DNA of 64,000 nt. It comes from Glandiceps talaboti (Eukaryota > Hemichordata > Enteropneusta > Spengelidae). A model generated the notes under the pieces. The model made no database searches, was not told the origin of the DNA, and saw only the letters and a program-made list of their open reading frames with translations. This document shows, piece by piece, positions 25,361 to 55,945 of this stretch; within the stretch, counting starts at the first letter, position 1, and each line of letters opens with the position of its first letter. The DNA lies in the NCBI RefSeq assembly GCF_964340395.1, contig NC_135557.1, forward strand, positions 16,229,867-16,293,866, given 5' to 3'. Position numbers and translations under genes: made by a program.

Positions 25361-27406
25361 ATGGCATCTGTAAAAGGCCCCCTAACTTCGTGGGGGTTAT
25401 TGTCAAATTTGAATGCATACAGCGAACAACGTAGCGATTCCTCTCTGAAAAACCATGATAATGAGCAGCTGATGATTTTCGTAATAAACCTGGTAGTGTG
25501 GACTTCCACAGAAAGGTGATATTTAAACATTATATATACATACATATTTAATTCTGGATAAATCATTCGCAGAAGGTATCATTTTTTGTTCATTACTATT
25601 GAAAAGCCGTTCCTATTCAAACCCGGGACTAAAATGCCTGCCAAACACACAAATACGGATACGTAAATGAATGAAAGTTTGAGTAGTAATCAATGCTATC
25701 TTGAAGTAAATATTATTGTAATCAGAATCCTCTCCATGCCCAAGCATAACGGTACATATATGCTTGCTTGCTTGTTTGCTTTCATCATGGAAGTATGTGG
25801 GGTTCTTCCTGATGTCTATGCATAAATAAAGTGACAGTGCTGAAACGAAAGATTTCAAAAAGATGAATAGCGAACACTGTGTAGGTAGGCCTATAGGGTT
25901 GATTTTAGCGTCGAAATGTTCAGTTTCTCAACAGGAGTTTTGTTGATTGTGTTCACACTTGGCCGCGGGTACTTCCACTGACATATGGAACGTGCAATGT
26001 CATGGTAGTCCTTGACTCCTTCTATTTGTCAAATTAGGATAGTAAATAAAGGAAAACTAGTAAAGAGTCATTTTGGAATACATTTAGTTTGTGTATATAT
26101 GTGCTTTCGCACACGTTTACATAGCTACTTACAATGTTGTACTACTCCCATATATAACCGACGTACATTTTTGGTACGTTTAAACACCAAGTCGATGACG
26201 CCACTTACTTTGGCATCTCATCTCTTTGCGACGATCGACCATGCCATCCATTCGCACTAGACGCCCCTTATCTTAAATATCTAACTATCTAAATAGCGGT
26301 CGTCTCTTTATGCTCCACATCTATCCATGAGGGTCAAATACTTTTTATACCCGACTTTCTGGAGACGGGTATTTTGACTGCGTGCTGGCTGACATGGTTG
26401 GTACAGGCAGTATCTGTACTCGCCTGCCGACTCGAAGCTCCTCTCTCCCTACCTCGAGATTGATCTCCTTACTTTGACTTGGATTTTCTGCGTGGTCGGT
26501 TGACCTGTCAACTATATGTAAGCTCCCAATCCAACAGTTTAAAAAATGCTGCCGCGGCAGATTCTTGTTCTTTAATGACTCCAATTGTTATGGTTTCCAT
26601 GTTGTATACTGACATCAGGGCGTCAATATAATGTGAGGGCACTGTCTGCGACGAAAGTGAATAAATGCTAATTTTAATCGAAGGACTCGAAATGTGTAAT
26701 ACTATAAATAAATGGTTTGAAACTTTGTTTTGTTTTGTCTTGTTTTTGAGTCAGGAAAAGGAAAATGATATCTCGAAATATTTTTATTTTGTTTTGGGTA
26801 GGCGAAAAAATTATCTCGAGATATATAAAATATCAGAAAACGAACGAAAACATTATATCCGGTCTCGCGAATTTTTCCTTTGCTTTTGAAAATGATCTCG
26901 AGAAGGCTTTAAAGTTGCTTTCAGAAGCTTTCAGAAAATGAAAATTATCTAGAATATTTGTTGCCTTCGATCGTAGAAAATGAGATACAACTTGTTGAAT
27001 CTCTGGATGACGAGAAGGTTTCTAGAGGTGTCTATAATATTGTTGAGATCAGATTACGTATTTGTTACCATTTCTGTTGAGATGTTAAGTACCGACGGGC
27101 CAATCGCGTAAAAGAGCCGACCTAACCATACATTTCGTCATTTATGAATCCTTGGGGGGGGGGGGGTTATGTATCACATGTATGGTTCTTTATTTTTATG
27201 AATTACAATATTGTGGAAAAGTGTATGTTTATATTTGTTTCATATGTATCGACAGTCCAATGAATATCCACCAACATGTACTCAAATGATGTATACAACA
27301 AGCAGGCTGGTGATAATTCATCGATCATTTATTTGAAATTTAAGAAAATTGAGAAACAAGTAACGAGTTGTGTCGAAGTGTCCACAAACAAACAGTACCA
27401 ACTAGA

Positions 27407-27418
27407 TTACCCCCCCCC

Positions 27419-27495
<77 letters not shown>
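27407..27495. repeat. C-run and (CA)n microsatellite at 5' edge of the retroelement
   Basis: Ten C residues, then CA dinucleotides, directly before the truncated reverse transcriptase. Confidence 0.95.
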
Positions 27496-27496
<1 letters not shown>

Positions 27497-27499
27497 CAT

Positions 27500-28803
27500 G
27501 TTTGTCCAAACAATAGGAAAATTTCATCTCTTCTTATGTTAGACCTTTCTAAGGCGTTTGATTCAGTCAATCACACTATCCTTCTCAGTAAACTTCAACG
27601 TTACAACTTTCATCCATCTGCAGTTCAGTGGTTCAGAAGTTACCTATCAGGTAGAACTCAAAGTGTAAAAGTTGGCAACATATCTTCAAATTGTATTCAG
27701 GTCAAAACTGGAGTACCTCAAGGCAGTGTCTGTGGACCTTTATTATTTGCGCTATATATTAATGACCTTCCTACTTGGCTTCACTCAAACACTCCAATTT
27801 ATGGTTTTGCAGATGACATCAATATTCTGAAAAACAGTACCATTGCCGATATTGATGTACTTCACAATGACTTAAAATACGAAATTAATCGTTTAACTAC
27901 ATGGTTCCATGCAAATACTTTGAAACCAAATATCTCTAAATATCAGTATATGTTCTTCGGTACACGTCAACAACTAAAGAAAATACCAAATCACATTAAT
28001 TCTCTGTCCTTTCAAGATATTACTATCAAATAAAGCTACTAAGTCTGCGACCTGCTTAGGCTTGAAACTGGACCCTAAACTCAGTTGGTCAAACCATGTG
28101 TCTTATCTCCGTAGGGCATGTGGTTTCCGTCTAACAAGACTGGCACGTGTTAGGCGTTGTATACCGGAAAAAGTCAGAAAGAATGTAATAGCTGCTACTG
28201 TCTTCTCCCTTTTAGACTACTGTGACACAGTCTTTTCTAATTGTAATCTCACTTTGAAAAGTAGTCTTCAAGGTATCATAAATTTTGCTGTACGAATTCA
28301 ATGTGGCCTTAAAAAATCAGACCATGTAACACTTGCCAGAAATTCTCTAAATTGGCCAACTATTCAGGAAAGACACGATCAACACTTCAAAAATATTGTC
28401 AGTAAATGTATAAGCAAAAAAGTACCACTCTATTTATCTGATCTTGTCACCAAAAACTCAACAATACACCAATACAATACTTGGACCAAATACCACATTC
28501 CAAAGGCACACAGTCGTTCTTTCAAATACCGCTCATGTATTTCCGCAAATACGACTACTTAGTAAACACTTAGTTTTTAATGTCTTAAACCGTTTTTAAC
28601 TTCATAATTCTAGCATCTCTCGTGTTTTACTTTTTATAACTTTTATTTTATCTTTGTACTCTGCCCTGTAAATTTTGTTACTCTCCCATATTTTTAAATT
28701 ATGTGTCTTTGTATTTTAACGTATGTTTTGTATTTTTATATTCAATGCATGAAAATCCATTTATGGATGCATTGACCTAGAGTAATAAATCAAATCAAAA
28801 TCA
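27500..28803 (+). mobile_element. 5'-truncated non-LTR retrotransposon with reverse transcriptase domain
   Basis: From about 27540 the plus strand encodes the C-terminal half of a non-LTR reverse transcriptase: L-D-L-S-K-A-F-D (catalytic Asp), G-V-P-Q-G-S, the catalytic F-A-D-D box and a following S-K-Y thumb motif. The frame stops at 28031-28033 and continues in another frame (L-G-L-K-L-D through 28562), so at least one frameshift is present. Upstream it runs into a C-run and (CA)n repeat at 27411-27495, consistent with 5' truncation. The 3' end near 28803 carries short AATCAAA-type repeats, and unrelated repeat DNA with a second copy in the window begins right after it. No endonuclease domain is visible. 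Probably a dead CR1/L2-like copy; the clade is uncertain. Confidence 0.8.
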
Positions 28804-29179
28804 AATACTGGGCCACTGGGGCACGTCTTATTGCTTAGATTGCCATTTTCCTACGGCAAATATCAGACGAACCCTGCTGCTACAAATGTATCAATCTCGA
28901 GCGTTATTTGTAGAAATGTAGAAAAGGGTGTCACTTCACTGTTTACATACTGTAAATGCTGTCATTCCAGTTTCTGTCATTCGGGTTGTCATATTCGTTT
29001 TAGGGTCACCCCAAACAATGCTCGGGAAATACCAATTGTATATGCAGTCAACTGTTCAAACATTGCCAAAAGACACGCATTGACATTAATTAACATTAGT
29101 AATATAGTAAAGTATTGTCACTTGAGGAGGAAGCTTGCTGTTGTTCGTACGTACCTCGAGCTCCTCCATAGAACGTAGC

Positions 29180-29192
29180 TGACCTCTGACCT
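29180..29192 (-). promoter_or_regulatory. DR1-type nuclear receptor motif upstream of oxidase gene
   Basis: The minus strand reads AGGTCAGAGGTCA, two perfect half-sites with a 1-base spacer (DR1), about 250 bases upstream of the oxidase ATG. In animals DR1 is bound by HNF4 and RXR/PPAR-type receptors. Binding here is inference. The motif is shared with a diverged copy at 56617-56629, where the second half-site has one change. Confidence 0.35.
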
Positions 29193-29442
29193 TTGAACCA
29201 CATCAGATCATATCATGAAGGCTCGGTTTTATAGCATTATTGCACTACATAAATACAATGCAATGACATATGTCTAACTCTTGCTACTGTGTCATTGTGT
29301 CCGTGGCACTCCCTCGCCTAGTCCTGCCTGCATACGGAGTAAGTCGTCCCTTCCGGTGTTGAGGGTCATGTCACTGCCAGTTGCAGTGTCAGTAATCTAG
29401 ACCCGTGCACCGTCTGCAAGTAGGATTATTCCTCGCCCCACC

Positions 29443-42717
<13,275 letters not shown>

Positions 42718-42981
42718 GTATGGTAGTGTTTTCTGGTACTAATGGTATTACAGATATTTGTAAGTGACCCACAGTCAAATAATGGCTGTTGAGTTTTTTT
42801 CCCTTCCTGTCCCTAATGCCATTACACAAAAGGCTCAATCCGGCCATGCTTCCGTACATGTGCAATCCGATATATCTCTGACGTGCAGTATTCAATGCCA
42901 GATAAACCATAGACAATGGTGTTGTCTGTGGTTTAAACTTGCAAAAAGATGTCCTATTAGGGGGGAGATGTGCACGCCATT

Positions 42982-42982
<1 letters not shown>

Positions 42983-43076
<94 letters not shown>
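42983..43076. repeat. (GA)n and (GACA)n at the left edge of block A
   Basis: GA dinucleotides then GACA units end a few bases before the duplicated block A begins (43083), so the microsatellite marks the duplication boundary. Confidence 0.95.
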
Positions 43077-43082
43077 TTGTGT

Positions 43083-44326
43083 ATATGTCCATGAGACAAG
43101 TATTGATGAATTTGAAACTCCCCGCTTTTATATCCATTCACCACGTGTACAATCAGCTCAAATATGCAAGCACCTTAATAGAATGTACTGATATGAAAAG
43201 AATTATTCATCGTGGGGTCATTGTGTTCTTCGCCGACGACGTCGGATTATTCCACGTGTTCACCATTCGTAAAGGAATCTTCCTCAATTAATTGCATTAA
43301 CGCCTTACAAGTCATCTCCACTGTTAACAAGTTACCTTGTGATAAAGTCTCTTCTAGTCGCGGTTTCACGTATGGATTCACTGAGGTCGCTAGGAGCTCT
43401 GTGAACATGTCGGTGTTAACTATCCCGAGGACATAGTTAACGATACGTATGTCAGGTTCTTCCAACATATGCATACGGATGTATGTATCAAGTTGGCATG
43501 TGACTACTTATTCCCAGTAATGAAGGTTATGTGTGTATGAGAATTACCGAAAGATGCAGAAGTGTACATTCCATGTTGTTTACGTTGAGGATTTGAATGT
43601 CAGATTTTCTTTGAGTACTAAAAAACTTGGAATGATAGCTAACAATGCAATAGGATTTGATTTAAGATACTATTTTCTTTTGGGTTGGTGGTTGGTGGTT
43701 GGGGTTGGGTGGTACATTAAAATGTGTCTCTGCTGTTACTTTCAACCTTTATTCATGACTGACCAAGAGGAAGTTCGTTGCGTAATCGAATGTAAGAGTG
43801 CCTTCACGTTGAATAACTAAACTAGATATGTATATATTCATATTGTTCCTTTGAAATATTATAAAAGATATTCTTCAGATACTGAATTTATCATCTTTAT
43901 TTTATACTACTTTGTCCTTTATTGTTTTATTTTAGAATTTCGATGAAATAACGTAATCAAATGTAACAGCGGAGAACACGTCTAATCATATTGTTCCCTT
44001 GAATTTGACATGTAACTCCAACCAAATAGCTATACTAGTAGAACCTTAGACAATGCATACGACATAATGGCGTGAGTGAGAGAATAGACAGTAGTTTTGA
44101 ATAAAAGTAATTGGGTCTATTCACTCGAACACATAACTTTGTATAGTAACGATTCAATTGATTCTATGATATTGATCAACAATATGTTTATATCAGATGT
44201 AAACTGAATGCCTTCAGTAAAGGCAAAACTTGAGATTGCTGTTCCTTCACGCCTTGTCGAAAGAAAAATTCTGCACTACCAGACATGATATTGCATATCC
44301 ATTAGTTACTACATCAATAAATAAAA
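43083..44326. repeat. Fused duplicate: SPR-like 3' fragment (block A) joined to block B
   Basis: Positions 43083-43466 copy 45684-46083 (C-terminal part and 3' flank of the SPR-like gene). Positions 43486-44326 copy 49197-50029, also in direct orientation with only scattered differences. In the second location the two blocks lie about 3.1 kb apart; here they are joined at 43467-43485. One copy therefore arose by duplication with an internal deletion (or the reverse). Block B has no recognisable coding content. Confidence 0.85.
43200..43466 (-). pseudogene. Truncated sepiapterin-reductase-like pseudogene
   Basis: The minus strand encodes only the C-terminal stretch from L-E-E-P-D-I-R-I-V-N-Y to the end of the family fold, about residues 191-264 of the intact neighbour at 45819-46655. 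It lacks the Rossmann nucleotide-binding half and the catalytic Tyr/Lys. The upstream side is cut at the block A/B junction, and the C-terminal tail differs by a 16-bp deletion and substitutions. It sits antisense within the gap of the oxidase gene. It has no plausible start or function. Confidence 0.8.
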
Positions 44327-45324
44327 CGTGGCTTTGGAACTTATTGTTCATATCCTCTTCTGTAAAAGTTGAGTGTATTTTCAACCCGCTGTAACTTTCA
44401 CTAGAGTCCACCATTTTAGTTCATTATACGACCAGTCATATTTGACCATATCTTTCCACCCGGTGTAAATCTTTAGCAGAGGATGTGTAAATGTGGTGAG
44501 TATGAGACGAAGTGACATCTTTAACTTAATTCATCCCCGGTGACCTCTCCTTTGGGGCTGTGAAGTCAAAAGTGTCACTTTGTCTCCTACTACCCCTTGA
44601 CAGAGATGGTAGTTAGGTGGGTCACAGGTAGGGTAAAGGTTGGGCAAAGGTCAAAGGTGGGTAAACTTGACTTTTCGTATAGTAAACCTCAACTGAATCT
44701 CTTCTGTCGTGTCAGTAAAATCAATTTAATACTAGACAATAATTTTTAGAAAAGAAATTGATTTATCGATTAAGTATTATATCTATTGAGATCAGAAGTG
44801 CATATTTTTAATCAGCTCACACATCCGTATAACACCAGAGGATGAGTGCATCCCTAAGTGTGCATTCTTAAGATCTAGCCTAATTACTGAAAATCACTAA
44901 TTATGCAAGTTATCACTAATTACAAGCTATGCGGTATTATCAAACTTTATGACACATGCACTTTGTTATCATTAATGTATGTACTAATTTAAAATTACAT
45001 TGAATTTAAAGCGTGCTTTCTTAAAATATAGCCTAAATACTGTGAGTCTGTTAAAAACTGAAGTAAAATGTTTAAAAAATAGTTAGTTTATGAGTACTTG
45101 TTGGTGATACTTTCAAATCCGAGCATAATCATATTTTAACATTCTGCATGACTTAGAAATGGCATTCTTTAAAATAGAGAACATTGTCATAAAATAAAAA
45201 TACCAGCAAAAACAAATAAAAGTGAGGGATAACAAATTTATTGTCACACAAATACACGATACAAATACACATATTACATATCATTTGAAGTAAAACTATG
45301 TGGTTAAATTCAAAGGATCAGATC

Positions 45325-45610
45325 TCTTGTGTTAAGTGTTCAATAGATGTAGCCTTTCAGCAATATAAGCTACAAGTAGTGTAAAAGTGGAATTATTACT
45401 CATAATATAGTAGAATTTTGTAGTATGATCCATGGTCTGGAATTCTGCATGTAAATTTGATAGTGAACGAAAGAAATTGTCTCTACTTTGTGAATAAAAA
45501 GGGCAGTCCATAATAAAGTGTATTTCATTTTCAATGTCTCAACAAAGCTCCACTGACAAGGTTTCCTAAATTTATGACTTGTTTTACCCTCCTAACAGAG
45601 CATCATCGTG
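45325..45610 (-). mobile_element. C-terminal remnant of a second non-LTR retrotransposon
   Basis: On the minus strand the frame reads I-E-N-E-I-H-F-I-M-D-C-P-F-Y and continues to L-L-N-T and a stop. This Glu-x-x-x-His...Cys-Pro pattern is typical of the tail of many non-LTR ORF2 proteins. The frame is broken upstream by stops, and about 90 bases of AT-rich 3' sequence follow to about 45235. It differs from the reverse transcriptase copy at 27500-28803 and is non-functional. Confidence 0.6.
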
Positions 45611-45818
45611 TCAGTAAATATTAACTAACATCTAAACAAACTATGCTGAATAAAAGTGATAAATATATTGAGTAATTATATGCATATGTCCATGAGACAA
45701 GTATTGATGAATTTGAAACTCCCCGGTTTTATATCCATTCACCACGTGTACAATCAGCTCAAATATGCAAGCACCTTAATAGAATGTTCTTATATGAAAA
45801 GAATTATTCATCGTCGGG

Positions 45819-46655
45819 TCATTCTGCAACGGGTAACTTGAATTCTTCGCCGACGTTGTCGTCGTATGCCACGCGTTCACCATTCGTAAAGGAATCTTCC
45901 TCAATTACTTGCATCAACGCCTTACAAGCCATCTCCACTGTTAACAGCTTACCCGATGATATTGCCTCTTCTAGTCGGAGTTTCATGTATGGATTTGCTG
46001 TGGTCGCTAGGAGCTCTGTAAACATATCGGTGTTAACTATCCCGGGGATGTAGTTAACGATACGTATGTCGGGTTCTTCCAACGCAAGAACTCTGAACAG
46101 CATATCTCTGGCCGCTTTTGAAGTACAATTTAAAACGGAGTATGCAACCGGACGTATTGCGCCGTTACTCGAGATATTGAAGACAGAGCGACGGAGATCT
46201 TCTCTCTTCTTGAAAACATTGAGAAATTTCGAGGTCACGGAAATAACTGATACTAGGTTAAAATCGAAGTAATTTTGCACCTCCATCGGGTCATCGAAGT
46301 CGCCAATTTTCTTCGTATTATCACCCATTGATGCAGCGTTGATGAAAAGTGCGGCATGTTGGAATTTCTGTGAATCCACAGAGTCCAGCAATTTCGATAC
46401 ATTTGATGGAATGGAGGCCATATCACCAAGGTCGCAAGCCACCACCGTGATCTCAATCTCAGTACCACGCTTCAAAGTTACAAGTCGTTTCGTTTCTTCT
46501 AGTCTTTCTTCTGAACGACCCGTTAAAACGAGTTTGGAATTCTTCCCCATTCTCTCTGCAATTTCAAGAGCGATTCCACGTCCTATACCTCTACTGGCAC
46601 CAGTTATAAGACAAAACGTCGGCACCGCAAATACAGACACTATTTTTTCAGCCAT
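45819..46655 (-). CDS. Sepiapterin-reductase-like SDR, nested, catalytic Tyr replaced
   Basis: Intronless 278-residue frame of the sepiapterin reductase branch of short-chain dehydrogenases. The NADP(H) motif T-G-A-S-R-G-I-G-R-G is at 18-27, and the D-L-G and A-L-E-E-P-D-I-R signatures are clear. Several active-site positions are altered: N-N-A-G reads I-N-A-A (105-108), the catalytic Tyr of Y-x-x-x-K is Asn176 (Lys180 kept, Ser162/163 kept), and the C-terminal Asp that anchors the pterin in sepiapterin reductase is Ala263. The two related genes at 58674 and 60828 keep all of these. The frame is otherwise intact, so it may be a pseudoenzyme or a recently inactivated copy. It lies antisense in the gap between oxidase exon 19 and the exon at 50030. 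A truncated duplicate of its 3' part is at 43200-43466. Confidence 0.85.
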   Translation of the reverse strand: MAEKIVSVFAVPTFCLITGASRGIGRGIALEIAERMGKNSKLVLTGRSEERLEETKRLVTLKRGTEIEITVVACDLGDMASIPSNVSKLLDSVDSQKFQHAALFINAASMGDNTKKIGDFDDPMEVQNYFDFNLVSVISVTSKFLNVFKKREDLRRSVFNISSNGAIRPVAYSVLNCTSKAARDMLFRVLALEEPDIRIVNYIPGIVNTDMFTELLATTANPYMKLRLEEAISSGKLLTVEMACKALMQVIEEDSFTNGERVAYDDNVGEEFKLPVAE

Positions 46656-47231
46656 GATTGTGTGATCTACTCGACTCTAGGTGTAGCTGCATCCTTTTAT
46701 CCTGGTTGTCACAAATGTTCCATTATGCACCAAATACAAATTTGAGTGTGAATCGTTAAAATGCCTGCATATCCATACAAAAGAATACAATTAATAAGAT
46801 CTGCTACTGGATAGTGTCACGATTGTAATTTCGCCATTATGCAAATACAAATTTCAATATAATTCGTTAAAATACCTGTATCTATACAATATACAAACAA
46901 TACAGAGTTCTGCCATTGATAGTAGATACAATTATTACAATAGACAAGGTAGCATTATCCCGTGTCACCATATATGGGTTATTGACGACATCTCTATACA
47001 CCATTCAGTATTTACAAGGGGGAGGGCTGGAGGAAATCACACATGGTCTGTCAATAAAATCATGACCTTCCCCCATTATCCATTCGTAAAAGTGACCCTC
47101 CCCTTTGTCCCATTTTGTAAAACATGACCCTCCCCATGACATTTGCATATACTGAACTTTAATCAATATTCCCTTTATATGTATACATACAAATTAAATG
47201 ATTTTGCAATATTTGTACATATACTGCCATT

Positions 47232-48708
47232 TCAGGAGTTATATAGAAACGACTGTGATCAGAACGAAAAAAAGTCTACTTCTCACTATCAAACTGACAA
47301 ACATTGATACAAAAACAACACCGGGCCCCTCTGATGTAGGTTCATGTACATACATGTACTTGTCTGTGGTTCACGCGACTTTTATCAGTTTGTCTGTGTC
47401 GGTTAAAGTTTGACATTCGAGTGTATGCTTATATAATGCAACGTAATAGTCTATCTGGTCCTAAAAATATACTTTCAGTGTATAGATTATATGTTGAGTT
47501 TTGGGCGATAAATCGCCAACACACATGACAATACAACACAACATATACACGGCATTGAAGTCTGCAATGAATACTGACAACAGATGTGATCGTGGAGTTT
47601 GTATTTGAGCAACCCCGCTTGTGTACGGTCCTTTTCGAAATCTCTTGAACGGATTTTGAAATCTAAACGACAGAAGTCATTTGAGTAAAAGAAACAGATC
47701 AATGCCACTCTAATAGAAAGGCAACCGTGCACGTGTCTTCTGTCGACTGTTGGTTCTGACAGGATACTAGTCCTGCTTGCAGGTGTACGCGTTTCACTCA
47801 ACACCGTGACGAAGAAGAAAGGGTCGACTTACTCCGTATGCAAGCAGGACTAACAGCCTAAACAGGATAATTGTGCATCACCGAAATGGGTGCTAAATCT
47901 TTTCGTTTGACCATATCATTTTATGTAAGGAGGTCTATGTAATGAACTGTCAATTTAATTAATGTTTAGCTTTTTACAATTATTAATACAATTTTGATGA
48001 TGATTTACAATTTATACTGACTTTGATATTGAACCAAGGCTATTCGGACATCAAATATGATTTTCTCACTGGTACTCCACACTTTATCATGTATGTACCT
48101 TAAACCAATCGGTGATCTGACACCAAGATGTAGGTCATATTAAATATGCAATCAGCCGACTTTTCTGTAATACGGTAATGATGAAACCTTCAAGTAGCGG
48201 GCGTCTATTTCAATATGGAAAAAGCCTAAATGAAGACTTTCGATCGTCAACAAATATTTACAGAATTGAAAGTCTGTGGATGTGACAAAACAACTGATCA
48301 GGAGTGTGTTGGTAGTTTTTCAAAGGTAGCGGAGAAAACTACAGGAAAGAGTCTGCGTGGACAACATTTTGCGAAATTGGTGAATTCATAGTCCATTGAT
48401 GGATGGTCTATGTTAAAGCATATCAACAATAAAATTCGACTTTTAGTGCAAAATTCAAAATTAATCTATGAGCTTACACTCGAATTTTGTGTTACAACAT
48501 GACTAACTTTCACAGACATAAACAAACTGATAAGAGAGTCGCGTGAAACTAGGGGACCCGGTGTTGATTTTTGTATCAGTGTTTGTCAGTTTGGTAGTGA
48601 TAATAAGAAGTAGACTTTTTTCGGCACCCTCAAAGACAGTTTTCATTGTACACCACTGATAAAACGACGTTCTGATCACACAGACGTTTCTATATAACTC
48701 ATGCAATG
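47232..48708. repeat. Long imperfect inverted repeat enclosing about 1.1 kb
   Basis: Arms at 47232-47415 and 48497-48708 are inverted copies, both containing TTATATAGAAACG and ACTGACAAACA-type segments. Inside, 47762-47860 is a second small foldback with AGTCCTGCTTGCA arms. No transposase frame is visible between the arms. It looks like a non-autonomous foldback element or a nested insertion. Confidence 0.65.
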
Positions 48709-48969
48709 GTTGTAAAGTAACAAACATTAAAAAAACTGGCTAGTGACCTTTCTCTTATTATCATACACAATCTAGTTTAGTATCTAAAACGTGTTTTCAA
48801 TGTTGTGCATACTCTGGTCAATTGTAAATGTTCCCTGATATCATTGTCATCATCATCACCTTTACCTTCAGTATTGCCATTATCAGTGTCACTCTAATCT
48901 GACTCACTGTTACTACTTGCGTCAGTACATGTATCACTGCCCGTGTTCCCTATGGTATTCAAAACTAAA

Positions 48970-48997
48970 TCATCATCATCAACATCATCATCAGCAT

Positions 48998-49038
<41 letters not shown>

Positions 49039-49059
49039 TCACCATCATCACCATCATCG

Positions 49060-49099
<40 letters not shown>
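48970..49099. repeat. (ATC)n/(AGC)n trinucleotide repeat
   Basis: ATC units with an AGC patch. About 100 bases to the right, block B copy 2 begins. Confidence 0.95.
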
Positions 49100-49196
49100 A
49101 TCATGTGAAAAAGTAATTGAATCGTTATTAAAGGCATTTCATGAGTGCTCATTAATTTCCCACTTTGCAATGGAGTTAAAATGAGATAGTCGTAGT

Positions 49197-50029
49197 TATC
49201 AAGTTAGCATGTGACTACTTATTCCCAGTAATGAAGGTTATTTGTGTATGAGAATTACCAAAAGATGTAGAAGTGTACATTCCATGTTGTTTACGTTGAG
49301 GATTTGAATGTCAGAATTTCTTTGAGTACTAAAAAACTTGGAATGATAGCTAACAATGCAATAGGATTTGATTTAAGATACTATTTTCTGATGGGTTGGT
49401 GGTTGGGGTTGGGTGGTACATTAAAATGTGTCTCTGCTGTTACTTTCAACCTTTATTCATGACTGACCAAGAGGAAGTTCGTTGCGTAATCGAATGTAAG
49501 AGTGCCTTCACGTTGAATAACTAAACTAAATATGTATATATTCATATTGTTCCTTTGAAATATTATAAAAGATAGTCTTCAGATACTGAATTTATCATCT
49601 TTATTTTATACTACATTGTCCTTTATTGTTTTATTTTAGAATTTCGATGAAATAACGTAATCAAATGTAACAGCGGAGAACACGTCTATTCATGTTGTTC
49701 CTTTGAATTGACATATAACTCCAACCAAATAGCTATACTAGTAGAACCTTAGACAATGCATACGACATAATGGCATGAGTGAGAGAATAGACAGTAGTTT
49801 TGAATAAAAGTAATTGGGTCTATTCACTCGAATACATAACTTTGTATAGTAACGATTCAATTGATTCTATGCTATTGATCAACAATATGTTTATATCAGA
49901 TGTAAACTGAATGCCTTCAGTAAAGGCAAAACTTGAGATTGCTGTTCCTTCACGCCTTGTCGAAAGAAAAATTCTGCACTACCAGACATGATATTGAATA
50001 TCCATTAGTTACTACATCAATAAATAAAA
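49197..50029. repeat. Block B copy 2, abutting truncated oxidase exon
   Basis: Direct copy of 43486-44326. Its right end, AATAAATAAAA, stops exactly where oxidase coding sequence begins (50030); the other copy continues into unrelated DNA from 44327. An in-frame TAA at 50021-50023 lies inside the block, so the oxidase exon cannot extend into it. Confidence 0.85.
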
Positions 50030-55454
<5,425 letters not shown>

Positions 55455-55832
55455 TATTATTAATGACTGGTGGAAAAACACTGCTACCATCAAGAAAACT
55501 CGTAGTGAATTTTGAATCCGTGAATATGAGCTGAGAAATCAGAAATCATAGCATGAATACTATTAAGCTTATACAGTACAAAGATTGTTTCCATTTGACG
55601 ATATTTTACAATTTTACGGTTTCGTAGAATATCAATAAAAGGAATAAAACCGTATAAATTAACAACTACAATTTTCTTGATCGAGAAATTCATTATAACA
55701 CAGCGATAGACTCTGTTACGTACCATGTCAATCTGATTAATTCGATGTAGAGTACACTTCACGCTCTCCTTTTGGCTTTTACATTTACTGTCGTTGTGGG
55801 CGCTCGCGCTCGTTACACATACATCTGACACA

Positions 55833-55838
55833 AATAAA
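55833..55838 (+). terminator. Candidate poly(A) signal of oxidase gene
   Basis: AATAAA lies about 380 bases after the oxidase stop codon. The region is AT-rich, so the match may be chance. Confidence 0.3.
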
Positions 55839-55945
55839 GTCGAGGATGAATCATAAAATGTGTGTACCAAATGTTGCGGAATTTGAAGTGTGTATTCTTT
55901 AGATATATGCAAATTACTCATTACAATTATACAATTTAATCTGGG

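Noticed and set aside
26345-26584. 79-codon minus-strand frame
   Set aside because: No family resemblance, no splice context, and AT-rich repeat-like surroundings.
42764-43291. 175-codon plus frame after oxidase exon 19 as the missing molybdenum-domain exon
   Set aside because: Contains a GA-repeat translation and antisense SPR pseudogene sequence, with none of the expected Gly-rich or G-R-H-P motifs.
43533-43820. 95-codon frame in block B as a lost oxidase exon
   Set aside because: No resemblance to the missing segment and broken in the second block B copy.
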